From contig DJJW01000077.1 of NCBI GenBank assembly GCA_002434335.1, forward strand, positions 22,022 to 86,021: a stretch of DNA of 64,000 nucleotides. Reading direction: 5' to 3'. Under the pieces are notes generated by a model. It had not been told where the DNA came from, made no database searches, and saw nothing but the letters and a program-made list of their open reading frames with translations. Shown one piece after another: positions 35,677 to 43,785 of this stretch; position 1 is the first letter of the stretch; the number at the start of each line of letters is the position of its first letter. The DNA comes from Lachnoclostridium sp. UBA6558 (GTDB lineage: Bacteria > Bacillota > Clostridia > Lachnospirales > Lachnospiraceae). Made by a program: the position numbers and the translations under genes.

Positions 35677-36348
35677 ATGGAGAATTTCAGAATTCTCGAA
35701 ATCAAAGAAAGTGTTTTTGCAGATAATGACAGGCAAGCTGGGAAGCTAAGAAAGGAATTAAAGGAAAAAGGTAAGTTCTTATTAAATCTTATGTCCTCAC
35801 CGGGTTCCGGTAAGACAACGACTTTGACAAGAACCATTGAGGCCTTAAAGAATGAGATGAAGATTGGAATAATGGAAGCAGATATCGACTCAGATGTGGA
35901 TGCCAGAAGAATATCTGAGACAGGAACCAAAGTTATTCAGCTGCATACCGGTGGTATGTGTCATTTGGATGCTTCCATGACAAGGCAGGGTCTGGAAGGA
36001 TTAGGCATAGAAGAGATAGACCTTGCTATTCTTGAAAATGTAGGAAATCTGGTATGTCCTGCGGAATTTGATACAGGCGCTTCTAAGAATGCTATGATAT
36101 TAAGCGTTCCCGAAGGAGATGATAAACCCCTTAAATATCCGCTTATGTTTTCTATATGTCAGGTGCTGTTGATTAATAAAATCGATATGCTGGAACATTT
36201 CAACTTCGATCTGGATGCCTGTAAGGAACGTGTAAGGAAGATAAATCCGGATATCACCATTATTCCCATCTCCGCCAGAACGGGTGAAGGTATTGCGGAA
36301 TGGACAGAATGGCTGCGAAAAGAAGTAAGTCATTGGAATTGCAGGTAA
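35677..36348 (+). CDS. hypB: Hydrogenase/urease nickel-insertion GTPase HypB
   Basis: 223 residues from ATG 35677 (GGGAGG ahead); the frame is open back to 35626. It is a SIMIBI-class GTPase: P-loop SSPGSGKTT (40-48), switch region EADIDSDVDARRIS, the metal-site Cys95-His96 in HTGGMCHLDA and NKID-type base motif LLINKIDM. It lacks the N-terminal His-rich nickel store. It normally works with HypA to load nickel into [NiFe]-hydrogenase. Here it starts a three-gene unit with an oxidoreductase and hypA; no hydrogenase or hypCDEF lies in the window. Confidence 0.92.
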   Translation: MENFRILEIKESVFADNDRQAGKLRKELKEKGKFLLNLMSSPGSGKTTTLTRTIEALKNEMKIGIMEADIDSDVDARRISETGTKVIQLHTGGMCHLDASMTRQGLEGLGIEEIDLAILENVGNLVCPAEFDTGASKNAMILSVPEGDDKPLKYPLMFSICQVLLINKIDMLEHFNFDLDACKERVRKINPDITIIPISARTGEGIAEWTEWLRKEVSHWNCR

Positions 36349-36396
36349 CAGGGGAACGAATCATCAGGGGATAATAAGGGGATGAAATGATCAAAT

Positions 36397-39159
36397 ATGA
36401 TTCATAAAAGAAAGGGTATACATAAAATGGTCAGAACAATGGTAAACGAGAAGGTATTAGACTTGGCAAATCATATCAGCCGTAAGAAAAGAGGCTCCAA
36501 GAACGAAATCAAAGCAACAGACCCGGAATATCTGATACTGGAGCCGGTTGTAACGGAAGAGATGGCGGAAGCTGCTCTTTGTATGGAAATCAGAAAAAAG
36601 GTAACTGCAAAGGAACTATCTGTATTATGTAATAAAACGGAGGAGAAAACAAAGGAACTGCTCCTGGAACTTGCTGATGCCGGTGTCTGTTTCGTGAATG
36701 AAATAAAGGGGGAAGACTATTTCTGGTATGATACCTGGGTTCCCGGCATTATGGAAATGATGGTAAATAATAAGAAGAATGTCGCTAAATACCCTCAGAT
36801 AGCAGAAGCCTTTGAAGCCTATGGAAGGGTAAGAGGACCAAGAACTGCCGGAAGTTTCCCGGTGGGTGTGGGCCTTATGAGAGTAATTCCTATTCAGACT
36901 GCAATTGATGGAGAGACCAGAAGAGCTTCCTATGAGGAGGTTACAGGGTATCTTAATGAGAATAAGATATTTTCCGTATCTGACTGCTCCTGCCGTACAG
37001 CAAGAGAGGTTATGGGAGAAGGCTGCGGACATCTGAAAGAGGATATGTGTATCCAGATGGGGCATGCGGCAGAGTATTATATTCGTACCGGCAGAGGCAG
37101 AGAGATTACCAGAGAGGAAGCCTTTGAAATCATAAAAAGAGCAGAGGAAAACGGGCTGATGCATCAGATTCCCAATCTGGATGGCTCCGGTAAGACGCAT
37201 GCTATCTGCAATTGCTGCGGCTGTTCCTGCCTGGCCTTGCGTACTGCCAGTATGTTTATCAATGCAGATATGGTACGTTCCAATTATATCTCCAAGGTAG
37301 ATAAGGATAAATGCGTGGCCTGTGGAGAATGTGTAAAGCACTGCCCGGTAAATGCCCTGCAATTGGGGCAGAAGCTCTGTTCCAAGACTCCCGTAGTTGA
37401 CGCCATCTTAAGAAAAGATACACCAAGGGATACCCTTTGGGGAGAAGATAGATGGAACAAGGATTACCGAATCAACCGTAAGAATGTAGTGGATTCGGGA
37501 ACCAGTCCCTGTAAGACCGCTTGTCCTGCCCATATAGCCGTACAGGGTTATATTAAGCTGGCAGCCCAGGGAAAATACACGGAAGCCCTGGAACTTATCA
37601 AAGAAGAGAATCCTTTCCCGGCAGTATGCGGACGTATCTGCCCCAGAAAGTGCGAGTCTGCCTGTACCAGAGGTGATATGGATGAACCGGTAGCTATCGA
37701 TGAAATCAAGAAGTTCGTAGCAGAAATGGATCTGAATAAAGACTATCGGTTCATTCCAAAGAAGAAGCATGACTATGGCAGAAAGATTGCGGTGGTCGGA
37801 GGTGGTCCTTCCGGTCTTTCCTGTGCTTATTATCTGGCAGTGGACGGATATCAGGTTACCGTATTTGAGAAAGAGCAGGTGCTGGGTGGTATGCTGACCC
37901 TTGGAATCCCCTCCTACCGACTGGAAAAGGAGGTTATCAACGGAGAAATTGAGATTTTAAAGGAACTTAAAGTGGAATTTAAGACCGGTGTGGAAGTTGG
38001 TAAGGATATCTCTCTGGCAGAACTGCGTAAGCAGGGATATGAAGCTTTCTATCTTGCAATCGGAGCACAGGCTGGAAGAAAACTGTCCATAGAAGGTGAA
38101 GAGGCAGAGGGTGTTATCACGGGAGTTGATTTTCTGCATAATGTTAATCTTGGAAAACCTTCAGGGATTGAAGGTAAGACGGTAGTAATCGGAGGCGGAA
38201 ATGTAGCAATCGATGTAGCGAGAACAGCTGCCCGCTCCGGTGCCGCTGAAGTAACCATGTATTGCCTCGAGAGCAGAAAGGAAATGCCGGCGCTGGAGGA
38301 AGAAATCGAAGAAGCGTTGGAAGAAGATATCAATATCATGAATTCCTGGGGGCCGAAACGTATTGTAACAGAGAACGGAAAAGTTGTGGGAGTAGAATTT
38401 AAGAAATGCCTTTCTGTTTTTGATGAGAACAAGAATTTCCGCCCGGTATTCGAGGAAGAGAATACCCTGGTGGTAGAGGCAGACAGAGTACTGGTGTCAG
38501 TAGGTCAGTCCATTCTTTGGGGTGGTTTATTAGAAGGCAGTCAGGTGAAGTTAAATCCCAATTATACAGTGAAAGCAGATTCCTTTACCCTTCAGACTGA
38601 CGAAGCGGATGTATTTGCAGGAGGAGATGCCTTAACAGGACCACGTTTTGCCATTGATGCCATAGCACTTGGCAAAGAAGCTGCTATTTCCATTCATCGC
38701 TATGTTCAGCCCGGACAAAGCCTGGTAATCGGGCGTGACAGAAGGGATTATCATGAGTTGAACAAAGAAAGTGTAATACTGGAGGGCTATGATACTATAC
38801 CCAGACAGAGACCGGAGCATAAGAAGGCGGCAAATACAGCTGTTAGAACAGCCGGAAATACAGCGGCTATTACTGCGGAGCTCTTTTCCGATACCAGAGG
38901 AGTTCTTACAGAGGAGCAGATCAGAAAAGAGACAGAGCGCTGTCTTGGCTGCGGAGCTACCGTAGTAGATGAGTTTCTCTGTGTAGGCTGCGGACAATGT
39001 ACAACAAAGTGCAAATTTGATGCCATTTCCCTGGAGAGAAAATATGACGGAGAAGGTGTGGCCTTTGAGAAGCTAAAGCCGGTAGTAATCAAGCAGGTGT
39101 TAAAACGCAAAGGTAAGATAGCGGTAAAGAATATCAGAAGAAAGTTTACCAATGTATAG
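36397..39159 (+). CDS. Multidomain Fe-S/FAD oxidoreductase (GltD-like core) between hypB and hypA
   Basis: 920 residues. The N-terminal part (1-300) contains Cys clusters DCSCRTAREVMGEGCGH (197-211) and CNCCGCSC (271-278). A ferredoxin motif CVACGECVKHCP follows at 306-317. Next is a GltD-like module with its own Cys region (PCKTACPAHIAVQGY, CGRICPRKCESAC), the FAD fold IAVVGGGPSGLSCAYYL from about 464 and the NAD(P) fold VVIGGGNVAIDVART. A last cluster CVGCGQCTTKC sits near the C-terminus. It looks like an NAD(P)H-linked electron carrier. Its place between hypB and hypA suggests redox support for metal-centre work. An in-frame ATG at 36427 is an alternative start. Confidence 0.8.
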   Translation: MIHKRKGIHKMVRTMVNEKVLDLANHISRKKRGSKNEIKATDPEYLILEPVVTEEMAEAALCMEIRKKVTAKELSVLCNKTEEKTKELLLELADAGVCFVNEIKGEDYFWYDTWVPGIMEMMVNNKKNVAKYPQIAEAFEAYGRVRGPRTAGSFPVGVGLMRVIPIQTAIDGETRRASYEEVTGYLNENKIFSVSDCSCRTAREVMGEGCGHLKEDMCIQMGHAAEYYIRTGRGREITREEAFEIIKRAEENGLMHQIPNLDGSGKTHAICNCCGCSCLALRTASMFINADMVRSNYISKVDKDKCVACGECVKHCPVNALQLGQKLCSKTPVVDAILRKDTPRDTLWGEDRWNKDYRINRKNVVDSGTSPCKTACPAHIAVQGYIKLAAQGKYTEALELIKEENPFPAVCGRICPRKCESACTRGDMDEPVAIDEIKKFVAEMDLNKDYRFIPKKKHDYGRKIAVVGGGPSGLSCAYYLAVDGYQVTVFEKEQVLGGMLTLGIPSYRLEKEVINGEIEILKELKVEFKTGVEVGKDISLAELRKQGYEAFYLAIGAQAGRKLSIEGEEAEGVITGVDFLHNVNLGKPSGIEGKTVVIGGGNVAIDVARTAARSGAAEVTMYCLESRKEMPALEEEIEEALEEDINIMNSWGPKRIVTENGKVVGVEFKKCLSVFDENKNFRPVFEEENTLVVEADRVLVSVGQSILWGGLLEGSQVKLNPNYTVKADSFTLQTDEADVFAGGDALTGPRFAIDAIALGKEAAISIHRYVQPGQSLVIGRDRRDYHELNKESVILEGYDTIPRQRPEHKKAANTAVRTAGNTAAITAELFSDTRGVLTEEQIRKETERCLGCGATVVDEFLCVGCGQCTTKCKFDAISLERKYDGEGVAFEKLKPVVIKQVLKRKGKIAVKNIRRKFTNV

Positions 39160-39188
39160 TCTTATGCAGGTAAAGGCAGGTGGTAGTT

Positions 39189-39530
39189 GTGCATGAACTG
39201 GGAGTTGTAATCGAAGTAGTAAGTACCGTAGAAAGATTTGCCCAGGCTAACAATGTAAGCTGCATAGATTCTCTGGTGTTACAGATTGGGGAAATGTCCT
39301 CCATGGTGCCGAAATACATTGAAGCAGTATATCCGGCAGCTATAGAGGGAACCATTCTGGCGGATACGGAACTGATTATTGAGGTATTGCCTGCCAATGG
39401 CATGTGCAGAGCCTGTAAGAAGATATACCATCTCACCGAAACAAAAGGAGTCTGCCCTTCCTGTGGCAGTAAGAACCCGGAAATCCTAAGCGGCAGAGAG
39501 TTTATGATTAAAGAAATCCGATGTGTGTAA
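39189..39530 (+). CDS. hypA: Nickel metallochaperone HypA
   Basis: 113 residues if started at GTG 39189. That start gives Met-His-Glu-Leu at the N-terminus, and the family binds nickel through Met1-His2, so the upstream in-frame GTG at 39180 is unlikely. AAAGGCAGG lies ahead. The zinc loop is CRACKKIYHL and CPSCGSK (two CxxC pairs, about 75-98). It delivers nickel with HypB. It follows the oxidoreductase by 29 bases. Confidence 0.93.
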   Translation: MHELGVVIEVVSTVERFAQANNVSCIDSLVLQIGEMSSMVPKYIEAVYPAAIEGTILADTELIIEVLPANGMCRACKKIYHLTETKGVCPSCGSKNPEILSGREFMIKEIRCV

Positions 39531-39680
39531 GGAATTACCATTAAGGTGTAAAAATATGTTGCCCTAAGAGGAAAATTGTGTTATTGTAAAATTGTTGTGG
39601 CAAATATGTCATTCCACTTCCCTGGAACCAAACACAAAATACTTCTGAAAGCAGAGGTTGAAACAAGAATAATGATTATT

Positions 39681-39824
39681 AACCTACTTTTAAACAACGG
39701 TAAATTGCGCTAGTCTTATGAAAGACTGACCCTGAATACAGGGTATTATTTAAGTGCGCTTTACCGGGGTTACTGAGGCAGAATCTATCTGTCTGCGGTA
39801 ATCTGTTTTAAGGTAGGTTTTTTT
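39681..39824 (+). ncRNA. Branched structured RNA with terminator-like closing stem, class not identified
   Basis: Closing stem AACCTACTTTTAAACA (39681-39696) with TGTTTTAAGGTAGGTT (39804-39819), then a T-run. Inside are CGGTAAA/TTTACCG and GCGC/GCGC (39698-39766) carrying two perfect hairpins, AGTCTT-ATGA-AAGACT and ACCCTG-AATA-CAGGGT, and a third arm GGTTAC/GTAATC with GCAGA/TCTGC. Nested pairing of this quality is unlikely by chance. It could be a riboswitch-type leader of the ABC-F gene 270 bases downstream or an independent small RNA after hypA. I cannot assign it to a known class. Confidence 0.6.
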
Positions 39825-39991
39825 ATGCCTGTAAATGAGGAATGCAGAAAGATGGATTTATAAGTTGAAGTGGAGCCTCCAATTCAATATAGCAATTTTA
39901 GATACAGCCAGGTGTTTAGAATCATAAGCTGCAACACTAAGATAAACTAATCTAAGCTTATACAGAAATAATCAAAGGAGGGATTGCGGTC

Positions 39992-40033
39992 ATGTGGATA
40001 ATACGTTTACGTATAATGAAAGAGTCAGAATAG
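39992..40033 (+). CDS. Leader peptide of the ABC-F gene (13 aa)
   Basis: ATG 39992 encodes MWIIRLRIMKESE and follows AAAGGAGGG by 10 bases. It ends 62 bases before the ABC-F start. Short, basic-hydrophobic leader ORFs are usual before inducible ribosome-protection ABC-F and erm genes, where drug-stalled ribosomes open the downstream start. Confidence 0.6.
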   Translation: MWIIRLRIMKESE

Positions 40034-40056
40034 ACCCGCCCCAATTACGGTGTCTG

Positions 40057-40081
40057 TCCTGACAGAGAAAATTAGTCAGGA
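40057..40081 (+). promoter_or_regulatory. Hairpin next to the ABC-F ribosome site
   Basis: TCCTGAC (40057-40063) pairs with GTCAGGA (40075-40081), and the right arm runs into AGGAAAGGAAG, the ribosome site of the ABC-F gene. A second GTCAG inside the leader ORF (40024-40028) can pair with the same CTGAC, giving an alternative fold. This is the geometry of a translational attenuator. Confidence 0.55.
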
Positions 40082-40095
40082 AAGGAAGAAAAAAT

Positions 40096-41637
40096 ATGGC
40101 ACAAATTATTATAAATGATATGAGTTTTAGTTATAAGACCTTTTACGAACCGGTCTTTAACGGCGTGACAGTAAATCTGGATACAGACTGGAAGTTAGGG
40201 CTGATCGGAAGAAACGGAAGAGGAAAAACCACTCTCTTAAAGCTGCTTCACGGCGAGTTAAAGCCAGACAAAGGAAGGATACAGCTGGAATCGAAAACCG
40301 AACTTTTTCCCTATGAAAGGGAAGTAGGTTATACGCTGGCAATAGACGTAATAAAAGAGTATGTCGGAAACTTAAGGACACTGGAAGACAATCTTACGGA
40401 CATGGAAGCACTGCAGCAATATCTGGATCTGGACGGTTATGAAATGGATAGCCGGATACGCAAGGAAATGTACCGGATGAAGCTGTCCGAGGAACTATTA
40501 GACAGGGAATTTTCCTTATTATCCTATGGAGAACGGACCAAGCTTCTGCTGATAGCACTATTCCTTCGAAAGGACACGTTTCTACTGCTGGATGAGCCTA
40601 CAAATCATCTGGATATTAAGGGAAAGAGAGAAGTGGCAGAGTATTTAAGGCAGAAGAAAGGATTTCTGGTAGTTTCCCATGACAGAGAATTTCTGGACTC
40701 CGTAATAGACCATGTAATGGCTATTAACAAAGCAGATATCATTGTGGAAAAGGGTAATTTTACGACCTGGAAACAGAACAAGGATCTAAAGGATGAATAC
40801 GAGGCGCGTACCGGAGAACGGTTGGCCAGGGAAGTACGCCAGTTGGAAAGGCGTGCGAAAGAGAGCCGTTTATGGGCAGGGGTAGCCAATACCCAGAAGT
40901 ATGCCTTTGCCACCCATTCCAGAACCAATGGCGCCAAGTCCTACATGGGGCAGGCAAAGCGCTCCGAGGAGCAGATAAGGGAGAAGATAGATGAAAAGAA
41001 ATCCCTGTTACAGAACTTTGAGACCGTGGCTGATTTGAATTTCGAGCAGCTGGAGACGGAAGCCGCCTGGCTGATAAAGGGAAAAGATATCATGTTCTCC
41101 TATGACAACCGAGAGTTGTTCTTTGGCCTGTCTTTTATTATTAAGACGGGAGAACGAATCTGGATTCAGGGAGAGAATGGTACTGGGAAATCCACTCTTC
41201 TTAAGATAATTTCCGGTGAAATAAAAACCAGAGGAATCCAACGAACAGAGGATCTGCAGATTACGGAATCGCTCCAGGAACCCTTGTGGAAGGAAGGATA
41301 TCTAAAGGCACATTTAGCAGAGGAAACAGGGGAAGATGAGATGCGAGTGGCGCTCTTTACGGATTTATGCCGGCTCTTCGAACTTCCGGAATCGCTGTTT
41401 GAACGGCCTCTGGAGACCTTTAGCAGGGGAGAGTTAAAGAAAATAGAAGTTGCAAGGGCGCTGTCTCTGGGAAATCATCTTATTCTCTTTGATGAACCCC
41501 TCAATTATATGGATATCTATTTTAGAGAACAGCTTGAGAAGGCAATTCTTGCAATAGAACCTACCCTGGTATTCGTAGAACATGATGAGTGGTTCGGGGA
41601 AAAGGTATCTACCAAGGTGATTACCTTAGGCAGATAA
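40096..41637 (+). CDS. ABC-F type ribosomal protection protein
   Basis: 513 residues, two ABC domains and no membrane segment. Walker A motifs are GRNGRGKTT (38-46) and GENGTGKST in the second domain; signatures LLSYGERTK and TFSRGELKK; Walker B FLLLDEPTNHLD and LILFDEPLNYMD. The inter-domain linker (about 220-310) is long and basic, as in factors that reach the peptidyl transferase centre and dislodge lincosamide, pleuromutilin or streptogramin A drugs (Lsa/Vga/CplR type). Drug spectrum cannot be read. The leader peptide and hairpin upstream support inducible resistance. Confidence 0.85.
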   Translation: MAQIIINDMSFSYKTFYEPVFNGVTVNLDTDWKLGLIGRNGRGKTTLLKLLHGELKPDKGRIQLESKTELFPYEREVGYTLAIDVIKEYVGNLRTLEDNLTDMEALQQYLDLDGYEMDSRIRKEMYRMKLSEELLDREFSLLSYGERTKLLLIALFLRKDTFLLLDEPTNHLDIKGKREVAEYLRQKKGFLVVSHDREFLDSVIDHVMAINKADIIVEKGNFTTWKQNKDLKDEYEARTGERLAREVRQLERRAKESRLWAGVANTQKYAFATHSRTNGAKSYMGQAKRSEEQIREKIDEKKSLLQNFETVADLNFEQLETEAAWLIKGKDIMFSYDNRELFFGLSFIIKTGERIWIQGENGTGKSTLLKIISGEIKTRGIQRTEDLQITESLQEPLWKEGYLKAHLAEETGEDEMRVALFTDLCRLFELPESLFERPLETFSRGELKKIEVARALSLGNHLILFDEPLNYMDIYFREQLEKAILAIEPTLVFVEHDEWFGEKVSTKVITLGR

Positions 41638-41663
41638 ATGTCCTGTTATCCAACCTGCGGTTT

Positions 41664-41717
41664 ACTATGTGGGATACAGGGAAGTCTGATGCTGTCAGCT
41701 TCCCCATATCCCATAGT
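41664..41717. repeat. Long near-perfect inverted repeat after the ABC-F gene
   Basis: ACTATGTGGGATACAGGGAAG pairs with CTTCCCCATATCCCATAGT around a 14-base loop. No T-run follows, so it is more than a plain terminator: an mRNA-stabilising structure, a small RNA or a mobile-element relic. The rest of 41718-41950 has one weaker hairpin (AATACTC/GAGTATT near 41850). Confidence 0.65.
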
Positions 41718-41921
41718 GTAACGCAAAGACAGAGATTCCAGTTAATAGCTGATAAGGCGGAGTTTTATAAATACTTTTGATATGTTCTTAGAGGAATATA
41801 AAAGTCGCTAAACCAGTCGGATATAGAGCCTTTGGATATTTGGTGGTACAGAATACTCTTTTTGTTTTGAGTATTAAAACATTCTGCGTTTTAGATACAA
41901 ACAGCAGTTTTCGTACATACG

Positions 41922-41963
41922 TCTAACCTAAGATATCGGTGTAACTTAATTGCTTAGGTTAGA
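41922..41963 (-). terminator. Hairpin at the end of the dinB unit
   Basis: TCTAACCTAAG (41922-41932) pairs with CTTAGGTTAGA (41953-41963). It covers the stop codon of the small gene at 41954. No U-run follows in the leftward direction. Confidence 0.5.
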
Positions 41964-42205
41964 AGCAGCCAACGGTGGTTCTGTACGCTAAAGGATAGTT
42001 TCAGCTGTTGTTTTAAGTCACCGGTACGTATATAACAGACAAAAACCAGATGGTATAATCCGGCATACCGTTCCTCGTTTGAGAGAGAGATATCTTCAAT
42101 TTTGTAAGTTACCAAAGCGTGTTTTTCATTCTCCAGCCGTACATAGGCAGGTGTGACCTTACCGACAGAATCAAATACGGCAATGACATCAACGGGTATA
42201 TTCAT
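41954..42205 (-). CDS. Small protein translationally coupled to the Y-family polymerase (83 aa)
   Basis: It starts at an ATGA overlap with the dinB stop codon, the mark of translational coupling. The product MNIPVDVIAVFDSVGKVTPA continues as a beta-rich, soluble 83-residue protein without a recognised motif. It occupies the place where Firmicutes often have a YolD-like partner of a Y-family polymerase, but I cannot show homology to YolD. Confidence 0.65.
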   Translation of the reverse strand: MNIPVDVIAVFDSVGKVTPAYVRLENEKHALVTYKIEDISLSNEERYAGLYHLVFVCYIRTGDLKQQLKLSFSVQNHRWLLLT

Positions 42206-43467
42206 TCTATATTCACTTCCTCATAATTAACGGATAATTTTTCTCTTGCTACGCCCCCGGACATATGATAGACAGGATTATTTAAAAAAACCGCCCGCAT
42301 AACAGCATCGCTGCCATATTTATCTCTTATTCCGTCAACAGCCTGTTCAAGCCTTTTGTGTTTTTCCAGAGTGTGCAGGTTATAGAAAGTCAGTTGGTCG
42401 ATACCGTCATCTGGTCTTGCATGACTGGTGTGGATGCCAAGCTTTCTAACAGGCATACCGTTCCATAGCTCTGTAAAAAGCCTGTTGGCAGCAGTAAAAA
42501 TCTCACCGGTCTCATTGGAGGCGGAAAAGAGTGTCACCTGATGAGAAGCATAGGTAAAGTCATAGTAGGTAATAGATACAGCGACTACCTGAATCTTAAC
42601 AGAATCTTTGCGCAGCCTGGTGCCCACGGTCTCACTAAGAGAAAGGAGAATCAGCCTGGCTGCTGAAGGATCATTTATATCATAGGGAATGGTAGTGGAA
42701 TTACCGTAACCCTTATTGGCAGGAGGCGTATCAATTACCCGTGAAGGGTCCATTCCATTGGAAAAAAGGTAGAGGATTTCCCCATGCTTCTTAAGATGGG
42801 AACGCAGAATGGATATATCTGTGGCGGCAAGCTCTCCAATGGTTTTAATACCTAAGGAAAACAATTTGGCAGCGGTAGCCCTGCCTACAAAGAACAGGTC
42901 CGAAACGGGCAAAGGCCACATTTTTGCCGGAATTTCTGAGGGAAAGAGAGTGTGGACCAGGTTAGGCTTCTTAAAATCACCCGCCATTTTGGCAAGAAGC
43001 TTGTTACTGGATACACCAACGTTAACCGTAAATCCAAGCTCCTTGTGAATGGTATCTTTTATCAGAGCTGCCACTGTGGCAGGAGGTCCATAAAGACCGG
43101 CGGTTCCAGTCATATCACAGTAGGCTTCATCTACGGAAAATGCCTCTACGGAGGGAGCAAAGCTTCTGAGAATATCAAAAAAAGCCGCAGAACATTCTTC
43201 GTAGAGGTTGTAATGAGGCGGGACCACTTTCAGATCAGGACATTTCCTTAAAGCTTCCTGAAGTGTCTCACCGGTCTTTATTCCATACTTTTTGGCAGGA
43301 ATGGACTTGGCAAGAATAATGCCGCCGCGATTCTTAACATCTCCTCCTACAGCAGAAGGAATTTCTCTTAAATCCAATGTACCGCTTAAGTGCTTTAATC
43401 GGTGTACCGCTTCCCAGCTCAAAAAAGCTGAATTAACATCCACATGAAAAATTATCGAATCAAACAT
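42202..43467 (-). CDS. dinB: Y-family DNA polymerase (DinB/UmuC type)
   Basis: 421 residues, translesion DNA polymerase. The catalytic acids are visible: Asp10 in IIFHVDVNSAFLSWEA and Asp113-Glu114 in FSVDEAYCDMT; the helix-hairpin-helix thumb is FVGRATAAKLFSLGIKTIGE. The little-finger domain (about 240-360) follows. The N-terminal SAVGGDVKNRGGIILAKS replaces the usual VGG-x-x-x-RGV segment. Two LexA-type boxes overlap and precede the start codon, so SOS induction is likely. The next gene overlaps by 4 bases. Confidence 0.9.
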   Translation of the reverse strand: MFDSIIFHVDVNSAFLSWEAVHRLKHLSGTLDLREIPSAVGGDVKNRGGIILAKSIPAKKYGIKTGETLQEALRKCPDLKVVPPHYNLYEECSAAFFDILRSFAPSVEAFSVDEAYCDMTGTAGLYGPPATVAALIKDTIHKELGFTVNVGVSSNKLLAKMAGDFKKPNLVHTLFPSEIPAKMWPLPVSDLFFVGRATAAKLFSLGIKTIGELAATDISILRSHLKKHGEILYLFSNGMDPSRVIDTPPANKGYGNSTTIPYDINDPSAARLILLSLSETVGTRLRKDSVKIQVVAVSITYYDFTYASHQVTLFSASNETGEIFTAANRLFTELWNGMPVRKLGIHTSHARPDDGIDQLTFYNLHTLEKHKRLEQAVDGIRDKYGSDAVMRAVFLNNPVYHMSGGVAREKLSVNYEEVNIE

Positions 43468-43474
43468 ACGTTCG
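43461..43474 (-). promoter_or_regulatory. SOS (LexA/DinR) box overlapping the dinB start codon
   Basis: On the minus strand, CGAACGTATGTTTG matches the Gram-positive SOS consensus CGAAC-RNRY-GTTYG/C; the ATG inside it (rc of 43465-43467) is the dinB start codon. Confidence 0.7.
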
Positions 43475-43495
43475 CCTCCTTGAAAAAGATTATAG

Positions 43496-43509
43496 CAAAC
43501 ATTTGTTCT
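43496..43509 (-). promoter_or_regulatory. Second SOS-like box upstream of dinB
   Basis: On the minus strand, AGAACAAATGTTTG: GAAC-N4-GTTT with one departure at the first base. It lies 35 bases upstream of the first box, in phase with about 3.3 helical turns. Confidence 0.6.
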
Positions 43510-43723
43510 GGTGTAAAGAGGGAGATAATGTAAAAAATAAAGTAAAAATAAAGGTAAGGTAGTGGATTATTTTCAGTTTACAGAACTAAGTTCCAGCTAT
43601 CAGAAGTTTTTGCGTAAGATCTGTATAAAAGCAGCATCTAATCTTTGCACGAATCCAACGTAAAAGCTAAATATTCCGAAACTGAAAATTATTTATTCTG
43701 TTTTTGAAAAAGGGGTTGTAGTG

Positions 43724-43751
43724 TTGATTTCTTCCAGTATACTGGTATTAA
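43724..43751 (+). promoter_or_regulatory. Promoter with a palindromic spacer before the TrmO-like gene
   Basis: TTGATT (43724-43729) and TATTAA (43746-43751) flank a 16-base spacer that contains the perfect palindrome CCAGTATACTGG (43734-43745). A dimeric regulator bound there would sit between the promoter elements. The rest of 43510-43723 shows nothing definite. Confidence 0.45.
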
Positions 43752-43785
43752 CGGCGCCGTAAATAATAAAAAGGAGATTTTATTT

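Noticed and set aside
41589..41780. 63-codon ORF at the end of the ABC-F gene
   Set aside because: It overlaps the ABC-F end and then runs through an inverted repeat.
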